Source: Gorillibacterium sp.
GTDB lineage: Bacteria; Bacillota; Bacilli; Paenibacillales; NBRC-103111
DNA: 6,900 nt
NCBI GenBank assembly: GCA_014380705.1
Contig: JACMJI010000372.1
Location: forward strand, 1 to 6,900
Direction of reading: 5' to 3'
A program made the translations under genes and the position numbers. Below the pieces are notes generated by a model. That model had not been told where the DNA came from, ran no database searches, and was given only the letters and a program-made list of their open reading frames with translations. Positions 1-6,009 of this stretch are shown here, in pieces; position 1 is the first letter of the stretch; every line of letters starts with the position of its first letter.

Positions 1-722
1 TTATCGGGGCGGAAGCACTCCTTCGTTGGGATTCACCTGAGTATGGAAGAGTGTCTCCGCTTGATTTTATCTCGCTAGCTGAACGAACAAATTTGATTCT
101 TTCGATTGGAAGATGGGTCATTGAGGAGGCTTGCCGGGAGGCTAAAGGCTGGGAAATTAAGGGCTGGACGTCACTTGTAGTATCCGTTAACGTATCGGTT
201 AAACAGTTCATGCAACCCGAATTTATCAGAATGATTAAGACGATTCTGCAGGAGACCGGACTGCAGGCAGAGAAGCTGTGTCTAGAGATCACGGAAAGCG
301 TCGTAATTGGCAATCTTGCGATCACGTTAAAGATATTGGAGGAGTTGGTGGCTATGGGTATACAGGTAGCCATTGATGATTTCGGGACCGGATATTCTTC
401 CCTCAGTGTTCTAAGACAGCTGCCGATCACCATCATCAAGATTGATCGTTCTTTTATTATGGAAATGAAGGGCACGGATGCGGATCATCCCTTGGTTTCA
501 GCCATTATTGCGATGTCACACAATCTTGGAAAAATAGTTGTAGCCGAAGGAATTGAAACGGAACAGCAGTTACAATGGTTGCAGCAAATGGGCTGTAATT
601 TGGGCCAAGGATACTTTATCGATAAGCCGCTATCCTCACAAAAATGGTTAGACAAGTTAGAAAGCTCAGATAATAAAAAACTTACCCCAAGAAAATATGA
701 ATCAAGTATCGGTCATATGTAA
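1..722 (+). CDS. EAL-domain c-di-GMP phosphodiesterase, 3' part (5' end outside window)
   Basis: This is the C-terminal 239 residues of an EAL protein; the reading frame is open from base 3 to the window edge, so no start is visible. The GTG at 51 is an internal valine codon. Numbering visible residues from base 3, the frame opens on the signature itself (GAEALLRW, residues 2-9). The other EAL hallmarks follow: VNVS with Asn63, EITES with Glu95, the IDDFGTGYSSL loop with Asp125/Asp126, IKIDRSFI with Lys146, AEGIE with Glu182 and GQGYFIDKP with Gln202. In the family these residues bind Mg2+/Mn2+ and hydrolyse c-di-GMP to pGpG. All appear present, so an active enzyme is likely (inference). The roughly 20-residue tail after KPL is polar and not part of the domain. 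N-terminal sensor or GGDEF modules are common in such proteins but cannot be seen here. A terminator follows 40 bases after the stop. Confidence 0.95.
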   Translation, partial: IGAEALLRWDSPEYGRVSPLDFISLAERTNLILSIGRWVIEEACREAKGWEIKGWTSLVVSVNVSVKQFMQPEFIRMIKTILQETGLQAEKLCLEITESVVIGNLAITLKILEELVAMGIQVAIDDFGTGYSSLSVLRQLPITIIKIDRSFIMEMKGTDADHPLVSAIIAMSHNLGKIVVAEGIETEQQLQWLQQMGCNLGQGYFIDKPLSSQKWLDKLESSDNKKLTPRKYESSIGHM

Positions 723-761
723 AAGGGTTGAGTAGATGCTGAAGCGTTGACTTTTTCGGAG

Positions 762-797
762 AGCAATGTCCCTCGTACGAGAGACATTGCTTTTTTT
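762..797 (+). terminator. Rho-independent terminator of the EAL gene
   Basis: An 8-bp perfect stem (GCAATGTC 763-770 with GACATTGC 783-790) continues, after one C/A mismatch, into CTC/GAG closed by a GTAC loop. An A762-T791 pair adds to the base. Seven T residues follow directly (791-797). This is a textbook intrinsic terminator and separates the EAL gene from the next transcription unit. Confidence 0.92.
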
Positions 798-959
798 GCT
801 CTATCAGACTTCCATGCCGCTTGGGCGGCACCACGGATGAATGAAAATGTTCGTTTTTTTATTTTCAGGGCAGAAAGAATAAATATTAGGTAAGGTTCAT
901 TCTGATTCCAATGATATTAGGATAGTGATGGAACGGATTGTACATAATATTAGCAAAAT
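798..959. other. Intergenic leader of the LysM-CAP gene, no assigned promoter
   Basis: This stretch between the EAL terminator and the LysM-CAP ribosome binding site must hold the promoter of the latter, but I find no convincing -35/-10 pair. CATAAT at 943-948 is a 5/6 match to a sigma-A -10 box but has no -35 partner at 16-18 bases. There is a small GC hairpin (TGCCGC 815-820, loop TTGG, GCGGCA 825-830) without a T-run, and a weak AT-rich one (TGAAAAT 842-848 with ATTTTCA 861-867). Neither has an evident function. Confidence 0.4.
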
Positions 960-967
960 AGGAGGGG
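960..967 (+). promoter_or_regulatory. Ribosome binding site that fixes the LysM-CAP start
   Basis: AGGAGGGG ends at 967. A TTG codon at 968 is in frame but touches the Shine-Dalgarno directly, leaving no spacer. The ATG at 974 lies 6 bases downstream, an ideal distance, so 974 is the start rather than 968. Confidence 0.85.
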
Positions 968-973
968 TTGCTA

Positions 974-1600
974 ATGTATATCAGGGCGTTTCTTTTGTTT
1001 GTCTGCTTAACTTTCTCAATACCAATGCAGGTTTCATCGGCTCAAAACGATACAGATGTGGATGTGTACACGGTTCAACGCGGGGATAGCTTATGGAAAA
1101 TCTCGGTCAAGTATCAGGTAGGGTTGTCGGAGATTATTGCGGCCAACCCGCGGTTTTCAAATCCTAACCTGATCTACCCGGGGGATAAAGTCACCATACC
1201 CCTATTGACCAATGTAAAATCGATCGAATACCAAGTCTTTCAATTGGTCAATCAAGAACGGGCAGCCAATGGATTAAGTCCACTAAAAGCGAATTGGCAG
1301 CTATCTAGAGTAGCTAGAACCAAATCGCAGGATATGCGTGACCGTGGATACTTCTCCCATACCTCACCAACCTATGGCAGTCCATTTGACATGATGCGCG
1401 CCTTCCGGATTAATTTCAGCTCGGCGGGGGAGAATATTGCAGCTGGACAAACCACAGCTAAGCAAGTGATGCAAAGCTGGATGAACAGTCCAGGGCATCG
1501 TAAAAACATCTTAAGCGCTAATTACACAGAGATTGGCGTTGGATATGTTTCAGGTGGTTCGCAACGCTATTATTGGACGCAGATGTTCATTCGTCCATAG
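974..1600 (+). CDS. Secreted LysM + CAP/SCP domain protein (YkwD-like)
   Basis: The product has 208 residues. Residues 1-23 form a signal peptide: Arg4, a hydrophobic stretch about 5-17, and a likely cleavage SSA|QN after residue 23. One LysM follows (about 32-76, YTVQRGDSLWKIS ... NLIYPGDKVTIP), closely resembling the SafA-type motif that binds peptidoglycan. A bacterial CAP domain covers about 87-206, with the family hallmarks FSHTSP (His129), GENIA (Glu153), SWMNSPGHRKNIL (His175) and a C-terminal YYWTQMF. His129, Glu153 and His175 match the conserved CAP cavity residues. The likely place of action is the cell wall or spore envelope; the exact biochemical activity of bacterial CAP proteins is poorly defined, so none is claimed. 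Cys11 lies in a poor lipobox context, so this is not a lipoprotein. The gene stands alone between two terminators and is unrelated to the downstream operon. Confidence 0.92.
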   Translation: MYIRAFLLFVCLTFSIPMQVSSAQNDTDVDVYTVQRGDSLWKISVKYQVGLSEIIAANPRFSNPNLIYPGDKVTIPLLTNVKSIEYQVFQLVNQERAANGLSPLKANWQLSRVARTKSQDMRDRGYFSHTSPTYGSPFDMMRAFRINFSSAGENIAAGQTTAKQVMQSWMNSPGHRKNILSANYTEIGVGYVSGGSQRYYWTQMFIRP

Positions 1601-1699
1601 CTGGTCATCAAAGAACATGATTAGCGAGATAATATAACACCCGGAACAGTGCGTGAGCAGCTAAGAGTATAGCCATTAGCAATGGAATGATAACAACCC

Positions 1700-1730
1700 A
1701 AAACCGCCTTAGCTATTTAAGGCGGTTTTT
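1700..1730 (+). terminator. Rho-independent terminator after the LysM-CAP gene
   Basis: A perfect 11-bp stem, AAACCGCCTTA (1701-1711) with TAAGGCGGTTT (1718-1728), encloses the 6-base loop GCTATT and runs into a T-tract (1726-1730). The A-run on the left arm (1700-1703) means it could also work on the opposite strand, though no minus-strand gene is seen. The stop codon lies 100 bases upstream; that spacer contains only a weak 5-bp inverted repeat (GCTAA 1660-1664, TTAGC 1676-1680). Confidence 0.9.
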
Positions 1731-1810
1731 GCCATGGGATAATACGAGTCTTTTGGATCATCAGCCTATCTCTTCATTCGATCCATATCGCTTAACTAAT
1801 ATTATATACA

Positions 1811-1824
1811 GATTGTATACAATC
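1811..1824. promoter_or_regulatory. Perfect palindrome, candidate GntR/FCD-type operator
   Basis: GATTGTATACAATC is a perfect 14-base palindrome, 74 bases upstream of the first operon gene's ribosome binding site start and 86 upstream of its ATG. Its core TTGTATACAA has the GT...AC half-site layout typical of GntR-family (FadR/FCD) operators. A GntR-like gene begins at 6847, at the end of the same operon, which makes it the obvious candidate ligand. The promoter is not clearly resolvable: TATGAT at 1847-1852 is a plausible -10 with no recognisable -35, which would place the palindrome near the -35 region. I found no second copy of this palindrome in the window. Confidence 0.6.
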
Positions 1825-1846
1825 ACGCCATGTGCTATTCTTCAGA

Positions 1847-1878
1847 TATGATTGATTTAATATCCATCCAAAATCATA
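1847..1878 (+). repeat. Inverted repeat in the operon leader, just upstream of the RBS
   Basis: TATGATT (1847-1853) and AATCATA (1872-1878) form a 7-bp inverted repeat with an 18-base spacer, ending only four bases before the AGGAGG (1884-1889) of the first operon gene. It could fold in the leader RNA or be a second protein site. It is AT-rich and may be chance. Confidence 0.3.
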
Positions 1879-1897
1879 ATTATAGGAGGCTGTTTGT

Positions 1898-2755
1898 ATG
1901 AGTAATCTAGCATTAATTGGAGCAGGCGGGAAAATGGGCTGCAGAATCACAGACAATCTGATTAAAGGAACTCACGCTGTGAGTTATGTCGAAATCAGCG
2001 AAGCTGGAATTGGTCGGTTGGCCGAACGTGGCGTGCAGCCGACTCCCCGAGTGGAGGCTGTCCGTCAAGCTGATGTTGTCATTCTGGCTGTACCCGATAT
2101 TCATATTGGCAGGATTGCGGGCGAGGTGATACCAGATATGAAATCCGGAGCGATGCTCATGGTGCTTGACCCTGCGGCAGCCTATCTTCGCCAGCTTCCT
2201 GAGCGAGAGGATCTTACCTATTTCGTGGCGCATCCTTGCCATCCCCCGATATTCAACGATGAGGTGACTCCCGAAGCCAAACGGGATTTTTTCGGTGGTG
2301 TAGCAGCTAAACAGGCGATTGTATGTGCACTCATGAAAGGACCTGATGAGCATTACCAAATCGGAGAGCAGGTAGCCCGGGCTATGTATGCCCCCGTTAT
2401 GCGCGCTCATCGCATTACCGTTGATCAGATGGCTATGCTGGAGCCCACCATGGCGGAAACTATTAGTTCGATGATGGTTACTGTGCTTGGCGAGGCAATG
2501 GAGGAAGTTGTAAAACGCGGTGTTCCTTACGAGGCGGCCAAGGATTTTATGCTAGGACATATTAATATTCAATTGGGGATCGTCTTCGAGAAAGTCAATC
2601 CTTTCTCTGATGCTTGTCTGGTTGCCATAGATTATGGACGGAAAGCCATGATCAAGGACGGATGGAAGGACCTCTATAATCCGGAGAAGGTATATGAGCA
2701 GGTCGACGTGATGCTGCACCCCGAAAAGCTGAACCAGCTTCAAGACAAGGAGTAA
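1898..2755 (+). CDS. apnO: D-apionate oxidoisomerase-like NAD-dependent enzyme
   Basis: The product has 285 residues and starts 8 bases after TAGGAGG. The N-terminal half is a Rossmann domain with the dinucleotide motif GAGGKMG (residues 8-14) and the strand-end signature VVILAVPD (60-67). The middle carries a distinctive HPCHPP motif (112-117) followed by IFNDE and FFGGVAAKQAIVCALMKGP. The C-terminal half is all-helical and resembles the phosphogluconate-dehydrogenase C-terminal family, with LEPTMAET around 181-188 and MLGHINIQL around 218-226. I recognise this as the ApnO type: NAD+-dependent conversion of D-apionate to 3-oxo-isoapionate, which couples oxidation to migration of a hydroxymethyl group. 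It acts in the cytoplasm. Being first in an operon with an apiosidase-like glycosidase supports this strongly. The alternative is a different beta-hydroxyacid dehydrogenase of the 6PGDH superfamily. The family call is secure; the substrate rests on recall and context. Confidence 0.72.
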   Translation: MSNLALIGAGGKMGCRITDNLIKGTHAVSYVEISEAGIGRLAERGVQPTPRVEAVRQADVVILAVPDIHIGRIAGEVIPDMKSGAMLMVLDPAAAYLRQLPEREDLTYFVAHPCHPPIFNDEVTPEAKRDFFGGVAAKQAIVCALMKGPDEHYQIGEQVARAMYAPVMRAHRITVDQMAMLEPTMAETISSMMVTVLGEAMEEVVKRGVPYEAAKDFMLGHINIQLGIVFEKVNPFSDACLVAIDYGRKAMIKDGWKDLYNPEKVYEQVDVMLHPEKLNQLQDKE

Positions 2756-2759
2756 CGCG

Positions 2760-3803
2760 ATGAAACAATGGAAGGTTGGCTTGATTGGTACGGGCTGGTG
2801 GTCGGAAAAACATCTAAAGGCTTGGAGCCGCATACCTGGAGTGGCCATTTCGGCTTTGTGCAATCGCAGTCGTGATAAGCTTACGGCCAAGGCTGAGGAA
2901 TTCGGAGTTCCGTTGTCGGAGCTATATTCCAATCTGGATGACCTGCTGGCGAATGCCGATGTGGATATCATCGACATCGTAACGGGACCAGAAACTCATC
3001 TGGAGTTTGTGCGTAAGGCTGCGGCGGCTGGCAAGCATATCCTTTGTCAGAAGCCTTTTGCCACAACCCTCGAAGAGGCTGAAGAAATGGTGCGACTCGC
3101 TGAAGAAGCTGGCGTTCGCTTAATGGTGACGGAGAATTGGCGCTGGTTGATGCCAATGCAAACGATCAAGCAATTGATTACAGAAGATACAATCGGAAAG
3201 CTGCGCGTAGCTCGCTACATTCATACCGATTACTATACGCCGCGGATGGAGCCCGGCGCCAAACTTCCGCAGCCTTTTTTTCGAACAATGCCGAAGCTGC
3301 TGTTCTATGAAATGGGTGTCCATTGGTTTGATACCTGGCGCTACCTATTTGGAACGCCTAAACGGCTTTACGCTGAGACCCAGCGGATCAGTCCACATAT
3401 TGTCGGTGAGGACTCCGGCATTGTTGTCCTCGGAGATGATGATTTCTATGGCTTTCTAGATGCCAGTTGGGCGACTAGGCAGAAGCTGGAGCTGCCGCTT
3501 GGCGAGGAGCCCGGACCGCTTCATCTGGAGCAGCTTGTCATCGACGGGGAGCAAGGAACAATCAAGCTGTATACGTCGGGTAGAATAACGGTAGTCAGCG
3601 GGGATGGAAAGGAAGAAAAAGTAATCTGTGAATCCACTTGGCTTGATCATGAGGAGAGTCACTACAGATTGCAGTCCCATTTTATTGATGCATTAACGAT
3701 GGGAAGTCCTTTCCAGACAGAGGGTAGAGATAACCTGATTACCTTGCGCATGGCCTTCGGAGTCTATGAGAGTGCTGCTCAGCACATGCCAATTAACCTT
3801 TAA
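2760..3803 (+). CDS. Gfo/Idh/MocA-family sugar dehydrogenase, candidate D-apiose dehydrogenase
   Basis: The product has 347 residues. AAGGAG (2747-2752) overlaps the end of the previous gene and lies 7 bases before the ATG; only four bases separate the two genes, so translation is probably coupled. The N-terminal Rossmann domain shows GLIGTGWW (7-14), where NAD(P) binds. The family lysine motif appears as CQKPFA (96-101, Lys98) rather than the usual EKP. The second active-site motif is EMGVHWFDTWRYLFG (184-198), with Glu184 and His188 in place of the commoner D-x-G-x-H. The C-terminal alpha/beta domain is of normal length. Family members oxidise sugars, often aldoses to lactones. Given the neighbours, the natural role is oxidation of D-apiose to D-apionolactone, as known for ApsD-type enzymes; this is inference. 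The family is broad, so an inositol or other sugar dehydrogenase cannot be excluded from sequence alone. Confidence 0.85.
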   Translation: MKQWKVGLIGTGWWSEKHLKAWSRIPGVAISALCNRSRDKLTAKAEEFGVPLSELYSNLDDLLANADVDIIDIVTGPETHLEFVRKAAAAGKHILCQKPFATTLEEAEEMVRLAEEAGVRLMVTENWRWLMPMQTIKQLITEDTIGKLRVARYIHTDYYTPRMEPGAKLPQPFFRTMPKLLFYEMGVHWFDTWRYLFGTPKRLYAETQRISPHIVGEDSGIVVLGDDDFYGFLDASWATRQKLELPLGEEPGPLHLEQLVIDGEQGTIKLYTSGRITVVSGDGKEEKVICESTWLDHEESHYRLQSHFIDALTMGSPFQTEGRDNLITLRMAFGVYESAAQHMPINL

Positions 3804-3821
3804 GGGAGGCAAAATAACGAT

Positions 3822-4568
3822 ATGATTATAGATGTTCATGCCCACTTGGGTCAGGATGATGTGTTTGATGAACATTTTACCTTGCAGGAGCAGTTTGATA
3901 AGCACCAAGCTTATGGAGTGGTCAAAACGATTTTGCAGCCAGGAACCTGTCATGAGCTGCATACTGTTTCTGCACAGCATGATGCGATTGCTGCCGTGAT
4001 TCGTCAATATCCCGGGAAATTCTATGGGATGGCCAACCCCAATCCACATTTAAACGATGCTGCTTATGAGCGAGAGATCCGCCGCTGCGTGGAAGAGCTG
4101 GGCTTTGTCGGTATCAAGCTGCATACCTTTGCGCATGCAGTTCATCCCGGCAGTCGGGATGGCCGGAAGGTATTTTCTTTGGCACGAGAGCTTGAGGTAC
4201 CGGTAATGGTGCACACGGGTGCGGGCATACCTTTTGCCAATCCTACCAATTTAATTGCGGTCGCCCGTGATTTCCCCGAGGTAAAGATTGTCATAGCCCA
4301 TTGCGGCATGATGATAATGGCGGGTGAAACGGAAATCAGCATGAGCGCTTGCTCCAATCTATATGCGGATGTCACCTGGACTGCGGGTTTTCAACTCAAG
4401 CGCTGGGCCGGCAAGTTTGGCGCCGAGAGGTTTATGTTTGGTTCCGACCATGCCGACAATGCGGGTACAGAGCTTGCCAAGGTGCGCACATGCGGATTAA
4501 CCAATGACGAGCAAGCATGGGTTCTCCATCGCAGCGCGGAAGCCATCTATAATCTCACCCAAGGATAA
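3822..4568 (+). CDS. Amidohydrolase-2 family metal-dependent hydrolase, possible apionolactonase
   Basis: The product has 248 residues, short for the family (commonly 270-350). AGGGAGG (3803-3809) sits 12 bases before the ATG, a rather long spacer, but no better in-frame start exists; the gap to the previous stop is 18 bases. The product is a TIM-barrel amidohydrolase with DVHAH (His6, His8), GIKLH (Lys99), VMVHTG (His131), IAHCG (His160) and FGSDHAD (Asp209). These are the expected metal and catalytic positions in order at the ends of the barrel strands. The amidohydrolase-2 (ACMSD-like) group includes decarboxylases and several lactonases. Lying between a sugar dehydrogenase that should make a lactone and an enzyme that needs the open acid, a lactonase opening D-apionolactone is the simplest role (inference). 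A decarboxylase role is the main alternative. Confidence 0.85.
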   Translation: MIIDVHAHLGQDDVFDEHFTLQEQFDKHQAYGVVKTILQPGTCHELHTVSAQHDAIAAVIRQYPGKFYGMANPNPHLNDAAYEREIRRCVEELGFVGIKLHTFAHAVHPGSRDGRKVFSLARELEVPVMVHTGAGIPFANPTNLIAVARDFPEVKIVIAHCGMMIMAGETEISMSACSNLYADVTWTAGFQLKRWAGKFGAERFMFGSDHADNAGTELAKVRTCGLTNDEQAWVLHRSAEAIYNLTQG

Positions 4569-4602
4569 ACGCCTATCGGCGTCCTGCAGGGCCGTGCGTT
4601 TA
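4566..4602 (+). repeat. Alternative hairpins around the amidohydrolase stop codon
   Basis: Two mutually exclusive stems share bases 4569-4572. One is short: ACGCC (4569-4573) with GGCGT (4578-4582) and a TATC loop. The other is longer: TAAACGC (4566-4572) with GCGTTTA (4596-4602). The longer one includes the TAA stop and encloses the palindrome CCTGCAGG (4583-4590). No T-run follows, so neither is an intrinsic terminator. They might slow ribosomes or protect the 3' end of the upstream mRNA; function is unproven. Confidence 0.35.
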
Positions 4603-4612
4603 CCGATGCGGA

Positions 4613-4650
4613 ATCAGAATGAACCTTACCAAATATTTATAAATTCTGAT
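4613..4650. repeat. Inverted repeat in the internal operon gap
   Basis: ATCAGAAT (4613-4620) and ATTCTGAT (4643-4650) are perfect 8-base inverted copies with a 22-base AT-rich spacer; their centres are 30 bases apart, close to three helical turns. The spacer contains TATAAA (4638-4643), a possible -10 element without a clear -35. The arrangement fits a regulator site or a secondary promoter for the glycosidase gene. It does not look like a terminator: no T-run follows on either strand. Confidence 0.4.
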
Positions 4651-4701
4651 AGAGTAAAAAATAAAAATCAAACAATAGCTACTTAAAAGGAGTCGACCCC
4701 T

Positions 4702-6009
4702 ATGCAACTTATTAAGCAGATTAAAGTAAGCGAGAATAACCGCTTCCTGGTTCACGAAGACGGAACCCCATTCTTTTGGCTAGGAGATACAACCTGGGAG
4801 CTTTTTCATAAATTGAACCGTGAGGAAGTTGACCTCTATCTGACCAATCGCGCCGAACGAAAGTTCAATGTGATCCAGGCTGTTGCACTAGCCGAATTTG
4901 AAGGCTTAACAACCGATAACGCCTATGGTCGCAGGCCGCTCAAGCTAGACGAACAAGGGAATTATGACCCGACACAGCCAGATACGGATGGGGAGTACCA
5001 TTACTGGGATCATGTCGACTATATTATTGAAAAAGCTGCCTCTCTCGGTCTTTATATCGCGTTCCTGCCCACTTGGGGAGACAAATACAACAAGCTATGG
5101 GGTCAAGGACCTGCTGTGTTTACAAAAGAGAACGCGTTGGCTTACGGCGCATGGCTTGGCAATCGCTATAAGGATTGTTCAAATATCATTTGGGTACTCG
5201 GTGGAGATCGCCCGCTTCAAACATCAACACATTTTGACGTCAATCGTTCGCTGGCTCAGGGCTTGCTCGAATCCGTGGCAAACCGACACCTCATCACCTT
5301 TCATCCGCCAGGCGGAGTCTCTTCCACGTTGCACGTCCATGAGGAAGATTGGCTCGATTTCAATATGATCCAATCCGGTCATAACGGTGGCGTTCGGACA
5401 AATTATCGTCATGTGACAGAGGATTATCTAAAAGACCCCACAAAACCGACACTGGATGGCGAACCCTGCTACGAGGACCATCCCATTGATTTTAAAGCGG
5501 CTAACGGATATTTTGATCAGGCAGATGTTCGTGTTGCTGCTTATTATGCGGTCTTCTCTGGAGCTTTTGGCCATACGTACGGTCATCATTCCATCTGGTC
5601 GATGACAACGGAGCCTCATGATTATTTCATTATGGATTGGAAGGATGCCATTCTTCGCCCAGGCGCCACCCAAATGCAGCATTTACGGAATCTAATCGAA
5701 CAGCACTCCTTCCTTGATCGCGTGCCGGACCAAAGCCTGATTATTAATAATTATGAGGGTGCTAATTATATGGTAGCAACCCGTGGCGCCAATTACGCGA
5801 TGATCTACAGCCCTAACGGTATTCGTTTCCGTGCAGCGATGGGCAAGCTTGCAGGGGAACAAGTTACGGCTTCTTGGTATGATCCAAGAACAGGGAGTTA
5901 TACCGACTCATTCGAAGTGGCGAATACGGGAGAGGCGAACTTCCTACCTCCCACGAGCGGCAGAGGCTGCGATTGGGTGCTCGTACTAGAAGGACAGAAT
6001 AACCAATGA
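4702..6009 (+). CDS. GH140-like apiosidase (DUF4038 family glycosidase), cytoplasmic
   Basis: The product has 435 residues; AAAAGGAGT (4685-4693) lies 8 bases before the ATG. The N-terminal signature, GTPFFWLGDTTWELFHKLNREEVDLYL (read as pieces around 21-47), is typical of the DUF4038 TIM-barrel family, now linked to apiosidase activity in GH140. Barrel elements follow: YWDHVDYII (101-109), LGLYIAFLPTWGD (115-127), NIIWVLGGDR (161-170) and LDGEPCYED (251-259). By comparison with GH140, Asp169 and Glu254 are the likely acid/base and nucleophile (inferred from position and motif). The last 85 residues form a small beta-domain resembling the so-called collagen-binding domain that usually follows. 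There is no signal peptide: the N-terminus is polar, so it should act inside the cell on imported apiosides. A minor alternative is another glycosidase specificity within the family. Confidence 0.82.
   Translation: MQLIKQIKVSENNRFLVHEDGTPFFWLGDTTWELFHKLNREEVDLYLTNRAERKFNVIQAVALAEFEGLTTDNAYGRRPLKLDEQGNYDPTQPDTDGEYHYWDHVDYIIEKAASLGLYIAFLPTWGDKYNKLWGQGPAVFTKENALAYGAWLGNRYKDCSNIIWVLGGDRPLQTSTHFDVNRSLAQGLLESVANRHLITFHPPGGVSSTLHVHEEDWLDFNMIQSGHNGGVRTNYRHVTEDYLKDPTKPTLDGEPCYEDHPIDFKAANGYFDQADVRVAAYYAVFSGAFGHTYGHHSIWSMTTEPHDYFIMDWKDAILRPGATQMQHLRNLIEQHSFLDRVPDQSLIINNYEGANYMVATRGANYAMIYSPNGIRFRAAMGKLAGEQVTASWYDPRTGSYTDSFEVANTGEANFLPPTSGRGCDWVLVLEGQNNQ

Noticed and set aside
51..53. GTG at 51 as the start of the EAL gene
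   Set aside because: The frame is open to the window edge and the upstream codons encode the EAL signature GAEALLRW itself, so the codon is internal.
815..830. Second terminator or regulatory hairpin after the EAL gene
   Set aside because: Stem of only 6 bp, with the nearest T-run more than 20 bases away, and a strong terminator already precedes it.
943..951. Sporulation sigma-E/sigma-K type -10 (CATAATATT) before the LysM-CAP gene
   Set aside because: The -10 is a near match, but no matching -35 lies at the required distance; a TGATATT at 912-918 is too far upstream.
968..970. TTG at 968 as the start of the LysM-CAP gene
   Set aside because: It directly abuts the Shine-Dalgarno with no spacer; ATG at 974 has a 6-base spacer.
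1913..2410. Minus-strand open frame of 165 codons
   Set aside because: It lies wholly opposite the ApnO-like gene, has no ribosome binding site and no recognisable protein features; it is an antisense shadow. The same holds for the other minus-strand frames and for the + frames at 4504-4686 and 4964-5368.
4566..4602. Intrinsic terminator after the amidohydrolase gene
   Set aside because: A stem is possible but there is no T-run after it.
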